Source of the DNA: Candidatus Uhrbacteria bacterium
GTDB taxonomy: Bacteria; Patescibacteriota; Patescibacteriia; UBA9934; GWF2-40-263
Assembly (NCBI GenBank): GCA_016219925.1
Contig: JACRJU010000007.1
Coordinates: forward strand, 1 to 60,079
DNA: 60,079 bases
Direction of reading: 5' to 3'
The notes under the pieces: model-generated
The model's input: the letters and a program-made list of their open reading frames with translations, nothing else
Database searches by the model: none
What the model was told of the DNA's origin: nothing
Shown here: positions 16,686 to 24,687 of the stretch, piece by piece
Position numbering within the stretch: the stretch's first letter is position 1
Layout of the letters: the number at the start of each line of letters is the position of its first letter
Program-made: the position numbers and the translations under genes

Positions 16686-17039
16686 TTAGGTTTCTTTTGC
16701 TTGATCAACAATCCAATTCGTAACCAAACTGACCATCCATAAGACAATCGCAGCCATGAACGCCGGAACAAATCCCTGGATATCGAACCCTTTGACCATC
16801 GTCGAGACTAACCAAATCATGAGAGCATTCAATACGAAGGTAAATAAACCGAGCGTCAAGATGGTGACAGGAAGCGTCAAGATAAACAAAAGCGGACGGA
16901 CGAGCGCGTTGACGAGCCCGAGAACAAGCGCGCCGATGAGCGCGGTGTAAAGAGAACTCACGGCAAATCCCGGCACGAGGTACGCGACCAGAAGCAGAGC
17001 AACGGCATTAAAAATCCATCGAAAAAGAAGATAGGACAT
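16686..17039 (-). CDS. Phage-holin-family-IV-type membrane protein
   Basis: 117 residues with four hydrophobic segments and the conserved GALVLGLVNALVRPLLFILTLPVTILTLG split over two helices. This is the small four-TM family named after mycobacteriophage holin superfamily IV, found in very many chromosomes with unknown function; there is no sign of phage here. Two bases after xseB. Confidence 0.85.
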   Translation of the reverse strand: MSYLLFRWIFNAVALLLVAYLVPGFAVSSLYTALIGALVLGLVNALVRPLLFILTLPVTILTLGLFTFVLNALMIWLVSTMVKGFDIQGFVPAFMAAIVLWMVSLVTNWIVDQAKET

Positions 17040-17041
17040 AT

Positions 17042-17245
17042 CTAGATAAACTTTCCTTTAATCTGCTCGACTTTATTTTCCACTTCCCCCAATTTCTTTT
17101 TGAGCGCGGAAGCCAGTTCGAGCCCTCGTTCAAACTTCTTGAGCCCTTCATCGAGATCCAGATTGTCGTCCGCATCGAACCACTGCGTAATCTGTTCAAG
17201 CTCGGCAAAAGCCTGGGCAAAATTGAGGTCTTTCTTTTTTGTCAT
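17042..17245 (-). CDS. xseB: Exodeoxyribonuclease VII small subunit
   Basis: 67 residues, the typical size. FAQAFAELEQITQWFDADDN then LDLDEGLKKFERGLELASAL is the conserved two-helix pattern of XseB, which packs on XseA in the exonuclease VII complex that degrades single-stranded DNA. It overlaps xseA by 4 bp, so the two are translationally coupled. Confidence 0.93.
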   Translation of the reverse strand: MTKKKDLNFAQAFAELEQITQWFDADDNLDLDEGLKKFERGLELASALKKKLGEVENKVEQIKGKFI

Positions 17246-18456
17246 AGCAGAGAGATTTGGCCCTCTCCATTCACCTGCGTGACATCCGCATCGAATGAGC
17301 CTGCGGCCAATTGTACACGCACGGACGATCCAATTTCAAGCCCACAGGCATCACGCAGAACTTGCGAACCCTCACGGACGATACTATATCCGCGCGAAAG
17401 CACGCGCGTGGGATCTAATTGGCGCAGGAGACGCGTTTGGCCCTCCAACCGCTCTCGCCACTTCGGAAGCCACGCTTGCGATCGCTGAACAAAATTTTCA
17501 CGAGCCCGGCGCAGGTGATCCTGTTTGCGTGCCATCACCAGACCCATGGCCTGCATCGCTCTTTGCGTCACAAACAGGCCGCGTTGAATTGCTTCCTGCA
17601 GGGTACGCTCCATATGTTGTTCCTCGCTGGCGATTTCAAACAAAATTTCCTGCCGGTTTGGCACCACACATTCGGCCGCATGCGTCGGCGTGCTGGCGCG
17701 AACATCCGCCACAAAATCACAAAGCGATTCGTCGCGCTCATGTCCAACTGCGCACACCACGGGAACGCACGAGGAAAACACCGCACGCGCCACGCGCTCA
17801 TCATTAAATGCATGCAAATCTTCAAGTCCTCCACCTCCACGCGTTAAGACAATCACGTCAGGCTGTTCAACCGCGGGAAGGGCGGAGAAGACAGAAAGGG
17901 CGGAAACAATTTCTTCCACGGCCTCTTTTCCTTGCACGTGCACGTTTGCATGAATCACGCTGACTCCGCTCCACCGGCTATGAAGAATCCGTAAAAAATC
18001 GCCATAGGCCGCGGCATCCCGAGAGGTGATGAGTCCGATACGCGTCGGAAATCGCGGCGGAGTTCGCTTACGCGCGACATCAAACAATCCCTCTTCTTGC
18101 AATTTCTTTTTAAGAAGATCATACGCGCGCCGCAAAGCCCCTTCTCCAACCGGCGTCACTTCGGTCACGTTCATCTTGAATTGTCCGTAGCGTTCATATA
18201 CTTTTGGATATCCCCGCACCTGCACGCGCATCCCATCTTCCAATCCTCCTTGCAACTGCCAGGCCGTCATAAAACATTTCAGCACAGCTTCTTCTTGCTC
18301 ATCTTTCAAATCAAAACTGACCCACTTACCCTGCGCCACCCGAAAATCTGACACCTCCCCCTCCACCACAAAATCCCGCGACGGAATGAGTCGCAGGGTT
18401 TCATTGACGCAGTCTAAAAAGGCGCGCACGGAGAGGCACGAGGGTTGATCACTCAT
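17242..18456 (-). CDS. xseA: Exodeoxyribonuclease VII large subunit
   Basis: About 404 residues. An N-terminal OB fold (FVVEGEVSDFRVAQGKWVSF) is followed by the nuclease domain with PTRIGLITSRDAAAYGDFLR, VIVLTRGGGGLEDLHAFNDE and PVVCAVGHERDESLCDFVAD, all family signatures, and a long coiled-coil C terminus that binds XseB. The start at 18456 is chosen because it overlaps the upstream stop codon as ATGA. Confidence 0.95.
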   Translation of the reverse strand: MSDQPSCLSVRAFLDCVNETLRLIPSRDFVVEGEVSDFRVAQGKWVSFDLKDEQEEAVLKCFMTAWQLQGGLEDGMRVQVRGYPKVYERYGQFKMNVTEVTPVGEGALRRAYDLLKKKLQEEGLFDVARKRTPPRFPTRIGLITSRDAAAYGDFLRILHSRWSGVSVIHANVHVQGKEAVEEIVSALSVFSALPAVEQPDVIVLTRGGGGLEDLHAFNDERVARAVFSSCVPVVCAVGHERDESLCDFVADVRASTPTHAAECVVPNRQEILFEIASEEQHMERTLQEAIQRGLFVTQRAMQAMGLVMARKQDHLRRARENFVQRSQAWLPKWRERLEGQTRLLRQLDPTRVLSRGYSIVREGSQVLRDACGLEIGSSVRVQLAAGSFDADVTQVNGEGQISLL

Positions 18457-18926
18457 GTCGGGATGAGAAAAAACGGCGGCTGAAAATATTGAACAAGTAA
18501 CCACAAAGCCACACCCAAAATAAGATGAGAAGCGATCGTCTCAAGCCAGACGCGCGTTCCTTCGCGACGGGCGAAGAGCCCCATACCGAGAGCGGGATAG
18601 ATAATCACGCCCGCAACCATCCAACTCAAAACGGCATAGACGAGCAAAGACAAAAACGTATAAGGGGCGTGAGTGACGAAGAGCCAGCCGCGCACGACGA
18701 ACACAATATAGATAAGACCAAACAAAAATCCGAAAATGACATGGATCAGCAAACCAACCAAAAACGCCTCTTGGCGTGCAAACTTTCTGCCAAAAACTTT
18801 TCGCGCATCAACTACGAGCGGAGCGTCAACCGCTTCGCCGTGCTGTTTGATTTCCAAAATGATCGCGGGGATCGCAAAGACGATGGCAATCAGTCCGCCA
18901 AGAGATCCGCCGAGAAGATAGTCCAT
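18453..18926 (-). CDS. Membrane protein, four TM helices
   Basis: 157 residues. Hydrophobic segments at the N terminus (GGLIAIVFAIPAIIL), middle (FLVGLLIHVIFGFLFGLIYI and FLSLLVYAVLSWMVAGVIIY) and end (IASHLILGVALWLLVQYF). Histidines inside the helices (LLIHVIFG, ASHLILG) recall small integral membrane proteins of the DUF6789 kind, but I cannot assign it. Coupled to xseA. Confidence 0.7.
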   Translation of the reverse strand: MDYLLGGSLGGLIAIVFAIPAIILEIKQHGEAVDAPLVVDARKVFGRKFARQEAFLVGLLIHVIFGFLFGLIYIVFVVRGWLFVTHAPYTFLSLLVYAVLSWMVAGVIIYPALGMGLFARREGTRVWLETIASHLILGVALWLLVQYFQPPFFLIPT

Positions 18927-18946
18927 AGGAAGTAGAGCTGATCATT

Positions 18947-19792
18947 TTACGGATAAACCACGAGCGCGACTTTTCTGCCTCCCGTGATATCTTGTCCGCC
19001 ATTCCAATCATGCATCGCGTCCATCACCGTGTCAAAATCATAGAGGTACGCCTCGCCGCGTTTGGTGCCGGCATCGTTGGTGATAAATTTTCCGTCGGCG
19101 GTATAACCGCGCACAACGAGCATGTGATAGATCGGACCGGGAGCGGTGTAATAAGGATTGCCGAGCAGACGACCGGCTGTAGGAATAATCACCGGATGTC
19201 CGGCCACGACCGCCGTCTTGATTTGTTCGATGGTTGGATTCTCAACCACTTCGGTCTGTTCAAAGCCGTACATCATTTCCGCAAGGGTCGCGGTTTGCAC
19301 GACCGTCGTGTCTTCAAAAAATCCAAACAGCTGATTCTCAAAAGCGATAATCTTCTGAATTTCATTCTCGGCCGTCTGCGCCTCTATTTTTCCTTCAGGC
19401 ACCCCCTGATAAAACGCCTGAACCATATACAGCGCCGCCTCTTCGCACGTCTCCTTATGAACCGCATCCCACTCCCCAAACGGAGCTTGCGGTGTGAACG
19501 GGACAGATAAATTGTACGCATGAGGAAGCGGAGCCGACGGGGCCGCTTCGGTTTGCAATGGCGTGGCTGATGGTGGTGTGATGAGTGATTCTGTTTCGAC
19601 CGGCGCGGGCGGCGGAGGGGGAGATTGAGATTCCGCTGGTTCTGGTTTGGGTTGATAAGAAACAGCCTCGGGTAATGCCGGAGCGGTCCCTTCGCGAAGC
19701 CAATCCGAAATCGCGACGCGCTGGGAATACAAAACAGCGAATGCAACCACCACGAAGATCACGAGTTCAAAACAGGTTTTTACACGTCGCAT
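18947..19792 (-). CDS. Membrane-anchored C39-family cysteine peptidase
   Basis: About 281 residues. One N-terminal signal anchor (CFELVIFVVVAFAVLYSQRV), a Pro/Glu-rich linker, then a papain-like C39_2 domain: catalytic Cys in HKETCEEAALYMVQAFYQG, catalytic His in GPIYHMLVVRGYTADGKFI, and the Asp in TNDAGTKRG. These domains outside the cell usually cut peptides or surface proteins. The start is at 19792, where the anchor begins. It follows the Cys-rich gene after 23 bp. Confidence 0.88.
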   Translation of the reverse strand: MRRVKTCFELVIFVVVAFAVLYSQRVAISDWLREGTAPALPEAVSYQPKPEPAESQSPPPPPAPVETESLITPPSATPLQTEAAPSAPLPHAYNLSVPFTPQAPFGEWDAVHKETCEEAALYMVQAFYQGVPEGKIEAQTAENEIQKIIAFENQLFGFFEDTTVVQTATLAEMMYGFEQTEVVENPTIEQIKTAVVAGHPVIIPTAGRLLGNPYYTAPGPIYHMLVVRGYTADGKFITNDAGTKRGEAYLYDFDTVMDAMHDWNGGQDITGGRKVALVVYP

Positions 19793-19815
19793 AAAAAGGA
19801 AATCGTACTCCTGCG

Positions 19816-20133
19816 TTACTGACACACCCCTACCCCATCTACGAACGCTCCGCACGTCAGTCCGGACGGACATTCTTCATCCCTGCGACATTCACAATAC
19901 GTCTCACAAACCTGCAAACAGCCCGCTTCCGGCGTTTCGCGACAAGCCGATCCACAAGCATTCCAATTCCCGCCAGCCGTCTCGCATGCCATTTGCGACA
20001 AACGAGGAGTCTGAACGAGCGCTGGTTGAGACGCAACGGAAGAAGAACGAAACAAGAGTCGTTCTGTTTCAACCGTGATGCCAATCACGACAACGATCGC
20101 CGCCACAAAACACAACAATCCTCGAGGGCTCAT
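19816..20133 (-). CDS. Small secreted cysteine-rich protein
   Basis: About 105 residues: a signal anchor (GLLCFVAAIVVVIGITV), a short linker, then a compact domain with ten cysteines. The spacing CxxxC...CLQVCETYCEC...CPSGLTCG...C resembles the eight-cysteine-cluster proteins of CPR and some delta-proteobacteria, probably disulfide-bonded outside the cell. The start at 20133 lies just after the upstream gene's stop; an ATG at 20148 is possible. Next to a secreted C39 peptidase, with which it could interact. Confidence 0.65.
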   Translation of the reverse strand: MSPRGLLCFVAAIVVVIGITVETERLLFRSSSVASQPALVQTPRLSQMACETAGGNWNACGSACRETPEAGCLQVCETYCECRRDEECPSGLTCGAFVDGVGVCQ

Positions 20134-20137
20134 AAAG

Positions 20138-21535
20138 TTAACATGCATTCTGCGCGAGCCACTGCTTTAACACCGCGGTGGCGCGAACATCATCTTCATT
20201 ATATTCCAAAATCTTCTGTAAACGTTTTTGATCCTTCTTTTTTAGCCACTCCTCGAACCACAAAACCGAGTTGGCTCCCGAAGCATCGTCTGCTCTCCAA
20301 TGGAAACCCAGATACGCCGCAATATCTTTGAGCGAATAAAAAGAGAGCGGCAAAATAACCGCTGGACGCAATCGTTCTAACACATCAATGAGATTGCGCT
20401 CGAGCGCTTCTTTTGCCGCCGCGGAAATGCCGTAGCGACTCATAAATCGCCAAACCACTTCTTTTTCAAACCAACCGTAGTGATAAATCGGCGCGTCGGT
20501 ATGCCGTTCAATAAACCCCACGAACTCCTCCCACATATCTTTCTCCTGCGCGGGCGAAGCGGCAAAAAATGGATGATAGCTTTCCTTTTTTCCTTCCACG
20601 GCTAACAGGCCGAACAAATAATCAAAGTCGCGCAGGGGATCGCTCTCGATATCAAAAAAAAGTTCGACCGGTGATTCAGGAAACGCCATGGCGCGTCTAA
20701 TGATATGGCGATGCTCTTTAATGGCCACGGCCTGATCGCGCATGATCTCGAGACGATCGGGATGCACGAGCGGTGCTCTTCGTTTTAAATCGGCAACGGA
20801 TGAAGCGGCGAGCTGAGCGATGGTCTTCACTCCGGCCTGTTCGAGCAGGTGAACCTCCTGGCGCCACACCCGGTTGAGCTGGGAAATATCATCGCACGTT
20901 TGCGATTCACCCACACACGAGGAAAACCAAGGTGATTGCTTACAACCCGTCGTGACGAAATGCGCTGGCTTCTTCCCCGCAATGATTTTTTCAATTTCCG
21001 ATAGGGTCAATTCATACTCCCCGACAAAGGGAGCAAGCGGATACTTTAAAACCGTGCGATCAGGAGTGATAACATAGCCCATCTGCGGCTTCACCTTTTG
21101 AATGCGTTCAAGCAAATCTGCATAAAAGCTTCCCTGAAATTTAAATTCGTCGCGCAAAAACCGAGAACGTTTGAGATCTGCCGCGACATAATAAAAATCT
21201 CGCAGGGTCGATTTGCCCTCGACTTTTTCCAAAACGTCCGGATGCCCGATCCAATGCTTGTCTATGAGGACCCCATGAAAAATCGTTTGCCGACCTTCGC
21301 GCATAAACGCAAGAGTCTGTCGAAAAGCTTCCTCGGGATCTTCTGCGGTGACTTCTGCGATCTCTTGACGATCCGAAATAATCTCCCGTTGTTTCTCCTC
21401 GATGAGGCCGTCGTCGATCAACTGTTCCATCAGCGGCTCTCGCACATTTTTTTCAAGCGCGTGCGCATCAAAATAGATCCAGTTTGGACATTTGAGATAT
21501 TGATAAAACGTTTTTTCTGTCACACGCGCAAACAT
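20138..21535 (-). CDS. TM0106-family RecB-like nuclease
   Basis: 465 residues. The N-terminal half has the RecB/Cas4-like pattern (FYQYLKCPNWIYFD, GHPDVLEKVEG, YVAADLKRS), a Cys-containing middle (TTGCKQSPWFSSCVGESQTC), a helix-hairpin-helix region (GVKTIAQLAASSVADLKRRA), and a C-terminal RNase H-like 3'-5' exonuclease domain (VELFFDIESDPLRDFDYLFG, DAPIYHYGWFEKEVVWRFMS, EYNEDDVRATAVLKQWL with the DEDDy-like acids). This is the TM0106 architecture; a DNA repair or processing role is inferred. The four cysteines typical of the Fe-S cluster are only partly evident. Confidence 0.85.
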   Translation of the reverse strand: MFARVTEKTFYQYLKCPNWIYFDAHALEKNVREPLMEQLIDDGLIEEKQREIISDRQEIAEVTAEDPEEAFRQTLAFMREGRQTIFHGVLIDKHWIGHPDVLEKVEGKSTLRDFYYVAADLKRSRFLRDEFKFQGSFYADLLERIQKVKPQMGYVITPDRTVLKYPLAPFVGEYELTLSEIEKIIAGKKPAHFVTTGCKQSPWFSSCVGESQTCDDISQLNRVWRQEVHLLEQAGVKTIAQLAASSVADLKRRAPLVHPDRLEIMRDQAVAIKEHRHIIRRAMAFPESPVELFFDIESDPLRDFDYLFGLLAVEGKKESYHPFFAASPAQEKDMWEEFVGFIERHTDAPIYHYGWFEKEVVWRFMSRYGISAAAKEALERNLIDVLERLRPAVILPLSFYSLKDIAAYLGFHWRADDASGANSVLWFEEWLKKKDQKRLQKILEYNEDDVRATAVLKQWLAQNAC

Positions 21536-21576
21536 ATCGCCTTTAAGTATACACCATCATGCGATGCGGGCTTATG

Positions 21577-21605
21577 TTGACCGTCACCTCTTTTTGTGCT
21601 ACGGT
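21577..21605 (+). promoter_or_regulatory. Promoter, TACGGT type
   Basis: TTGACC (21577-21582), 17-bp T-rich spacer, TACGGT (21600-21605). The same -10 is found for the aminotransferase gene at 42.2 kb and a close variant (TACGAT) for the aldehyde dehydrogenase gene. Confidence 0.6.
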
Positions 21606-21646
21606 GTGATCCCTCTCCAACAGACAGGAGAGAGGAGGATCGTTCC

Positions 21647-23134
21647 ATGCCAACCTGGCTGTTTCCCATTTGGGCCGCCATGGCCCTCGCCACGCTGGTG
21701 GTGGGCAACTGGTTCGCCTACCAGCGTCACCTGCAGGAGTGGGAGTCCTACAACTCTCGCTGTACGTGGGGGCGGATGCGCATCAAGCGCCCGACCCTGC
21801 CGCGCTACCTCCTGCGCCAGCTCATCGCCGCCCTGATGTTCCCAAAGGGGGCGCTTCTGATGGGTCTGTGCGTGCTCATCATGCCGCCGATGATGCTCCT
21901 CGGAATGCTCCTGCGACACAACCTCCTCGACATGGCACAGATCGCCATGGAGGAAGAGGAGGAGCAGTTCCGGAAGGAGTTTCGGGACGCCTACAACATG
22001 AACTGGCGGGTCGTGACTGACGAAGACAGCCGAAACCACCGGCTCTGGGAGCTTCGGTACTTGGAGGAACGCTACGGCGCGTCCGACCTGTGCGAAGCGT
22101 TCGGCCTGTGCGAAGCGTTCGGCCTGTGGGCGAGCAAGGCCATCTCCTTCGCCACGCTCCTGCTGGGTCTCCTGTTCGCCCCCTTCGGCATCCTCGTGCC
22201 CAAGGCCGGCGCGCAGACCCGCTCCAACAGCAAGATCGAACGCGTCGTCGACCCCGAAGAGACGCCGTTCAACCCAGGACTCACTGGAGTGCACGGCGCG
22301 ATCGGCGTCGGATACACGCTCGCTCTGCCGACCAACGGCTCGGACCCGACGCTCGCCTGGCGCCTGCGCCAGGCGGACCTGAAGGTCTTGCCGCGCGTCT
22401 CCCCTACGGTCAGTGGTACGGTCGTTCTCGTCTTCACCAAACTGGCAGATGGCAAGGATCCCATGAATGTGGCGTCGATCGGCTGGAAGCCGGAACCGAC
22501 CTTCGCGGTCAGCGGTGGTCGGATCCTCAACCCGGTCGGTCTGTCCCGCCAGCCGGCTCCGCATCAGCTCATCGAACTGACCTACGCGGAGACAGGCGTC
22601 ACATCACCGTTCGTCGAACACGGCGTGGTGGCCACATGGACTCCGACCCGGGCGCTCACGCTGACAACCGGAGTCGTCTCCGGCCAGGGCACCAGCCCCG
22701 ACTCGGACCTCAAGCCCGACGGCCTCATGGTCGCCAAGCTCAAGCCGACCACAGCCCTCACGCTCGGACTGGACTTCCAAACCGGGCGACAGCCGAAGGG
22801 ATGGCGCCACGTGCTGGGACTCAACACCCAGTACGAGGGTGGATCCGTGCTCGTCCAGACCGAAGCGGTCGCGAACTTCGACGCTGGGCAGGACAAGCCA
22901 ACCATCGGCTGGTACGCCCTGGGTGTCCTACGCCCGACTGCGCAATGGGAACCCTACGCCCGCATCGAGCGCATCGAGGATCTACGCGAAGGGAGCAAGC
23001 CTCGCGATCCGCTTGCACTCGTGGGCGTGAACTACCGGCCGACCAAGGACATCGCCATGCGCGCCGCCGCAAGCGCGCCGCTCAACCGCGCCCCGGCATT
23101 CGGCCTGCAGTTCGCTGTCCAAGCGGCCTTCTAG
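21647..23134 (+). CDS. Membrane protein with porin-like C-terminal beta domain
   Basis: About 495 residues, clearly more GC-rich than its neighbours. The start is the ATG at 21647 after the strong Shine-Dalgarno ggagagaggagg. Two helices (IWAAMALATLVVGNWFAY, LLMGLCVLIMPPMMLLGMLL) are followed by an acidic stretch and a third hydrophobic segment ending in a signal-peptidase-like site (GILVPKAGAQT). The last ~290 residues alternate polar and apolar positions in short strands (LTLTTGVVSGQG, LTLGLDFQTGRQ, SVLVQTEAVANFD) and end in Phe, the pattern of outer-membrane barrels. An 18-bp tandem duplication gives LCEAFG twice. No family recognised. Confidence 0.6.
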   Translation: MPTWLFPIWAAMALATLVVGNWFAYQRHLQEWESYNSRCTWGRMRIKRPTLPRYLLRQLIAALMFPKGALLMGLCVLIMPPMMLLGMLLRHNLLDMAQIAMEEEEEQFRKEFRDAYNMNWRVVTDEDSRNHRLWELRYLEERYGASDLCEAFGLCEAFGLWASKAISFATLLLGLLFAPFGILVPKAGAQTRSNSKIERVVDPEETPFNPGLTGVHGAIGVGYTLALPTNGSDPTLAWRLRQADLKVLPRVSPTVSGTVVLVFTKLADGKDPMNVASIGWKPEPTFAVSGGRILNPVGLSRQPAPHQLIELTYAETGVTSPFVEHGVVATWTPTRALTLTTGVVSGQGTSPDSDLKPDGLMVAKLKPTTALTLGLDFQTGRQPKGWRHVLGLNTQYEGGSVLVQTEAVANFDAGQDKPTIGWYALGVLRPTAQWEPYARIERIEDLREGSKPRDPLALVGVNYRPTKDIAMRAAASAPLNRAPAFGLQFAVQAAF

Positions 23135-23141
23135 ACCCGCA

Positions 23142-23171
23142 CACTCTGCTCCACGGCAGGGTGATTTTTTT
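23142..23171 (+). terminator. Intrinsic terminator after the porin-like gene
   Basis: Stem cactctgc/gcagggtg with a 6-base loop (one T-G pair), followed by a T7 run at 23165-23171. Confidence 0.7.
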
Positions 23172-23180
23172 ACCAGTCCC

Positions 23181-23209
23181 TTGACCAGCCTCTTCCATTC
23201 TCCTATCCT
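23181..23209 (+). promoter_or_regulatory. Promoter of the DMT-transporter gene
   Basis: TTGACC (23181-23186), 17-bp spacer, TATCCT (23204-23209), 10 bases after the previous terminator. A ggaggtgat Shine-Dalgarno precedes the ATG at 23232. Confidence 0.6.
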
Positions 23210-23231
23210 TCCCTGTTCATATGGAGGTGAT

Positions 23232-23642
23232 ATGAATAACGGGCTTGCTCTTGCACTCATCGCGGCCATCGGGTTTTTCGCTTGGCCGATCGTCGGACGC
23301 GCCAACGGAGTGAACTCCTTCTGGACCGTACTCATCGTCACGGTGCCCACGGTCGTAATCACGAGTATGGTGCGACTCTCGGAAGGAGGAACGTTTCCTT
23401 CAACCAAAGCAAGTCTGTTCCTTTTGATGGCCGGCGCCATGAATGGAATCGGCATGCTTGCCGCCACCCGGATCATGCAGGATTCACGCTTCGACCTTTC
23501 CGCCCTCTTTCCCATCATCAACATCTCGGCCATCGCGATCAGCGCGCTGGGTGGGCTCATTCTCCTTGGCGAATCGTTCACGCTCGCCAAAGGAATCGGA
23601 CTCGCCTTCGCTTGCGTGGCCGCATGGCTCCTCTCCCGCTGA
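23232..23642 (+). CDS. Half-size EamA/DMT-type transporter
   Basis: 136 residues and four to five helices (LALALIAAIGFFAWPIVG, FWTVLIVTVPTVVITSMV, ASLFLLMAGAMNGIGMLA, LFPIINISAIAISALGGLIL, GIGLAFACVAAWLL). The closing half (LILLGESFTLAKGIGLAFAC) matches the EamA repeat of drug/metabolite transporters. Full-length members have ten helices; the half-size form must dimerise. The start is well supported by its Shine-Dalgarno. Monocistronic. Confidence 0.8.
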   Translation: MNNGLALALIAAIGFFAWPIVGRANGVNSFWTVLIVTVPTVVITSMVRLSEGGTFPSTKASLFLLMAGAMNGIGMLAATRIMQDSRFDLSALFPIINISAIAISALGGLILLGESFTLAKGIGLAFACVAAWLLSR

Positions 23643-23653
23643 CCTTTCCGCTG

Positions 23654-23679
23654 ACTTCCCGCCTCTGGGGAGTTTTTTT
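23654..23679 (+). terminator. Intrinsic terminator after the DMT gene
   Basis: Stem acttccc/ggggagt (one T-G pair) with a 6-base loop, followed by a T run to 23679. Confidence 0.65.
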
Positions 23680-23828
23680 ATAAAAATCTTTGTGAGCCGT
23701 GAAGAAGAACAGGATGACTCATAGATGACGCCGGCGAGCCCGAAGCCGCCGGGCATATTCTTTTGTCTTCTCTCAACCAAGGCGGCGGTCGAAAACCAAA
23801 CTCGCACATTCTTCCCAAGCCAACGAAT

Positions 23829-23855
23829 AAAAAAACCGGAGCACGTTTACTCCGG
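23829..23855 (-). terminator. Terminator overlapping the hpt stop codon
   Basis: On the minus strand ccggag-taaacgtg-ctccgg is followed by T7. The 5' arm is made by the last codons of hpt and the TAA stop lies in the loop. Confidence 0.85.
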
Positions 23856-24389
23856 CGACACCTCGAAGATGTACGGGGTACAGCGACGCGTCCCCTTCAC
23901 GTCCAGGCCGTAGCCACCCAGAAACGGCAGACCCTCGCGCGAGAAGCCGACGTAGCGCAGATCGAGTTGATGGCGGTGCTTGTCCGGCTTGCGAACCAGC
24001 ACGCAGATGTCGAGCGACGCAGGCTGTTTCTTTCTCAAGTGAGCATCAACCCAAGTGAGCGTGTTGAGCGTGTCGGCTGTGTCCTCGACAACGATGACGT
24101 GACAGTTCTTGACCGAACGGCGGATGTCCATGTCGAGCTTGAGCGTACCGGACTCGCGTCCGTCGTCGTAGGAGCCGACGCTCAAGAAGTCGATGTAGAT
24201 GTCCCCGATGCCCCCGCCCGCTTCGCGTAGACGCTCGAGCGCGACTCCCAGATCGCGCACGAACATGAAGGCTCCCTTGAGCAGACCGACCAGCACGATG
24301 TCCTTGCCGCGGAAGTCCGTGCTGATCTCCTGCGCAAGCGCCAACACGCGCGCCTGAATTTCTTCTTCAGAAAACAAAATGTTTGTCAT
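23847..24389 (-). CDS. hpt: Hypoxanthine-type phosphoribosyltransferase
   Basis: 180 residues, the size of bacterial HPRT, which turns hypoxanthine or guanine plus PRPP into IMP or GMP. The N-terminal IVLVGLLKGAFMFVRDL matches VLKGSFMFTADL of the family, and DFLSVGSYDDGRESGTLKL matches the flexible catalytic loop (SSYG). The PRPP loop is altered: VVEDTADTLNTL instead of VEDIIDTGLTL, keeping the acid pair E-D and the D-T but losing the glycine. GC-rich coding relative to neighbours; SD-like gaggag about 14 bases upstream. Confidence 0.88.
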   Translation of the reverse strand: MTNILFSEEEIQARVLALAQEISTDFRGKDIVLVGLLKGAFMFVRDLGVALERLREAGGGIGDIYIDFLSVGSYDDGRESGTLKLDMDIRRSVKNCHVIVVEDTADTLNTLTWVDAHLRKKQPASLDICVLVRKPDKHRHQLDLRYVGFSREGLPFLGGYGLDVKGTRRCTPYIFEVSPE

Positions 24390-24598
24390 GATGGTGACCC
24401 CGTGCTCCTCGAGGTGAGAGGAGCGTTAAAGCTAGCATGATTATTAAAGACATGGCAAGGTTCGACCGAAATAAATTATCAAAAAATGTTAACAATAGAT
24501 CAAAGAAATTTCTTGCTATTTCACATAACTGGTTTATATCTGAATATATTGCGGATATGAACAATAGGGTAGGCAATATGTGATGTGGACAGTTTAGC
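24390..24598. other. AT-rich gap upstream of the recombinase
   Basis: AT-rich non-coding DNA between two divergent genes, in sharp contrast to the GC-rich hpt gene. A weak leftward promoter for hpt (TTGCCA, 18 bp, TAGCTT) may lie here. No ORF or repeat recognised. Confidence 0.6.
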
Positions 24599-24627
24599 TT
24601 GACAAATTGAAACAAACAAGCCATAAT
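24599..24627 (+). promoter_or_regulatory. Recombinase promoter
   Basis: TTGACA (24599-24604), 17-bp spacer, CATAAT (24622-24627). The predicted start falls just before the hairpin at 24641. Confidence 0.7.
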
Positions 24628-24640
24628 TTAGTCATAAATT

Positions 24641-24676
24641 AACCTCCTTCTCTTTAAAAGAGCTGGAGGTTTTTTC
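24641..24676 (+). terminator. Attenuator-like hairpin before the recombinase
   Basis: aacctcc pairs with ggaggtt and an inner ctctt/aagag extends the stem; six T follow. It lies between promoter and start codon, so full-length mRNA requires read-through. The right arm contains ggagg, the only Shine-Dalgarno-like sequence near the ATG at 24688. Confidence 0.7.
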
Positions 24677-24687
24677 TTCTCAAACAT

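Noticed and set aside
16686-17039. Prophage, suggested by the holin-family name
   Set aside because: The family is chromosomal in most bacteria and no other phage gene lies nearby.
21599-22564. 321-codon open frame on the minus strand opposite the porin-like gene
   Set aside because: It is a GC-rich antisense shadow; the plus frame has a promoter, Shine-Dalgarno, signal-like segment and terminator, the minus frame has none.
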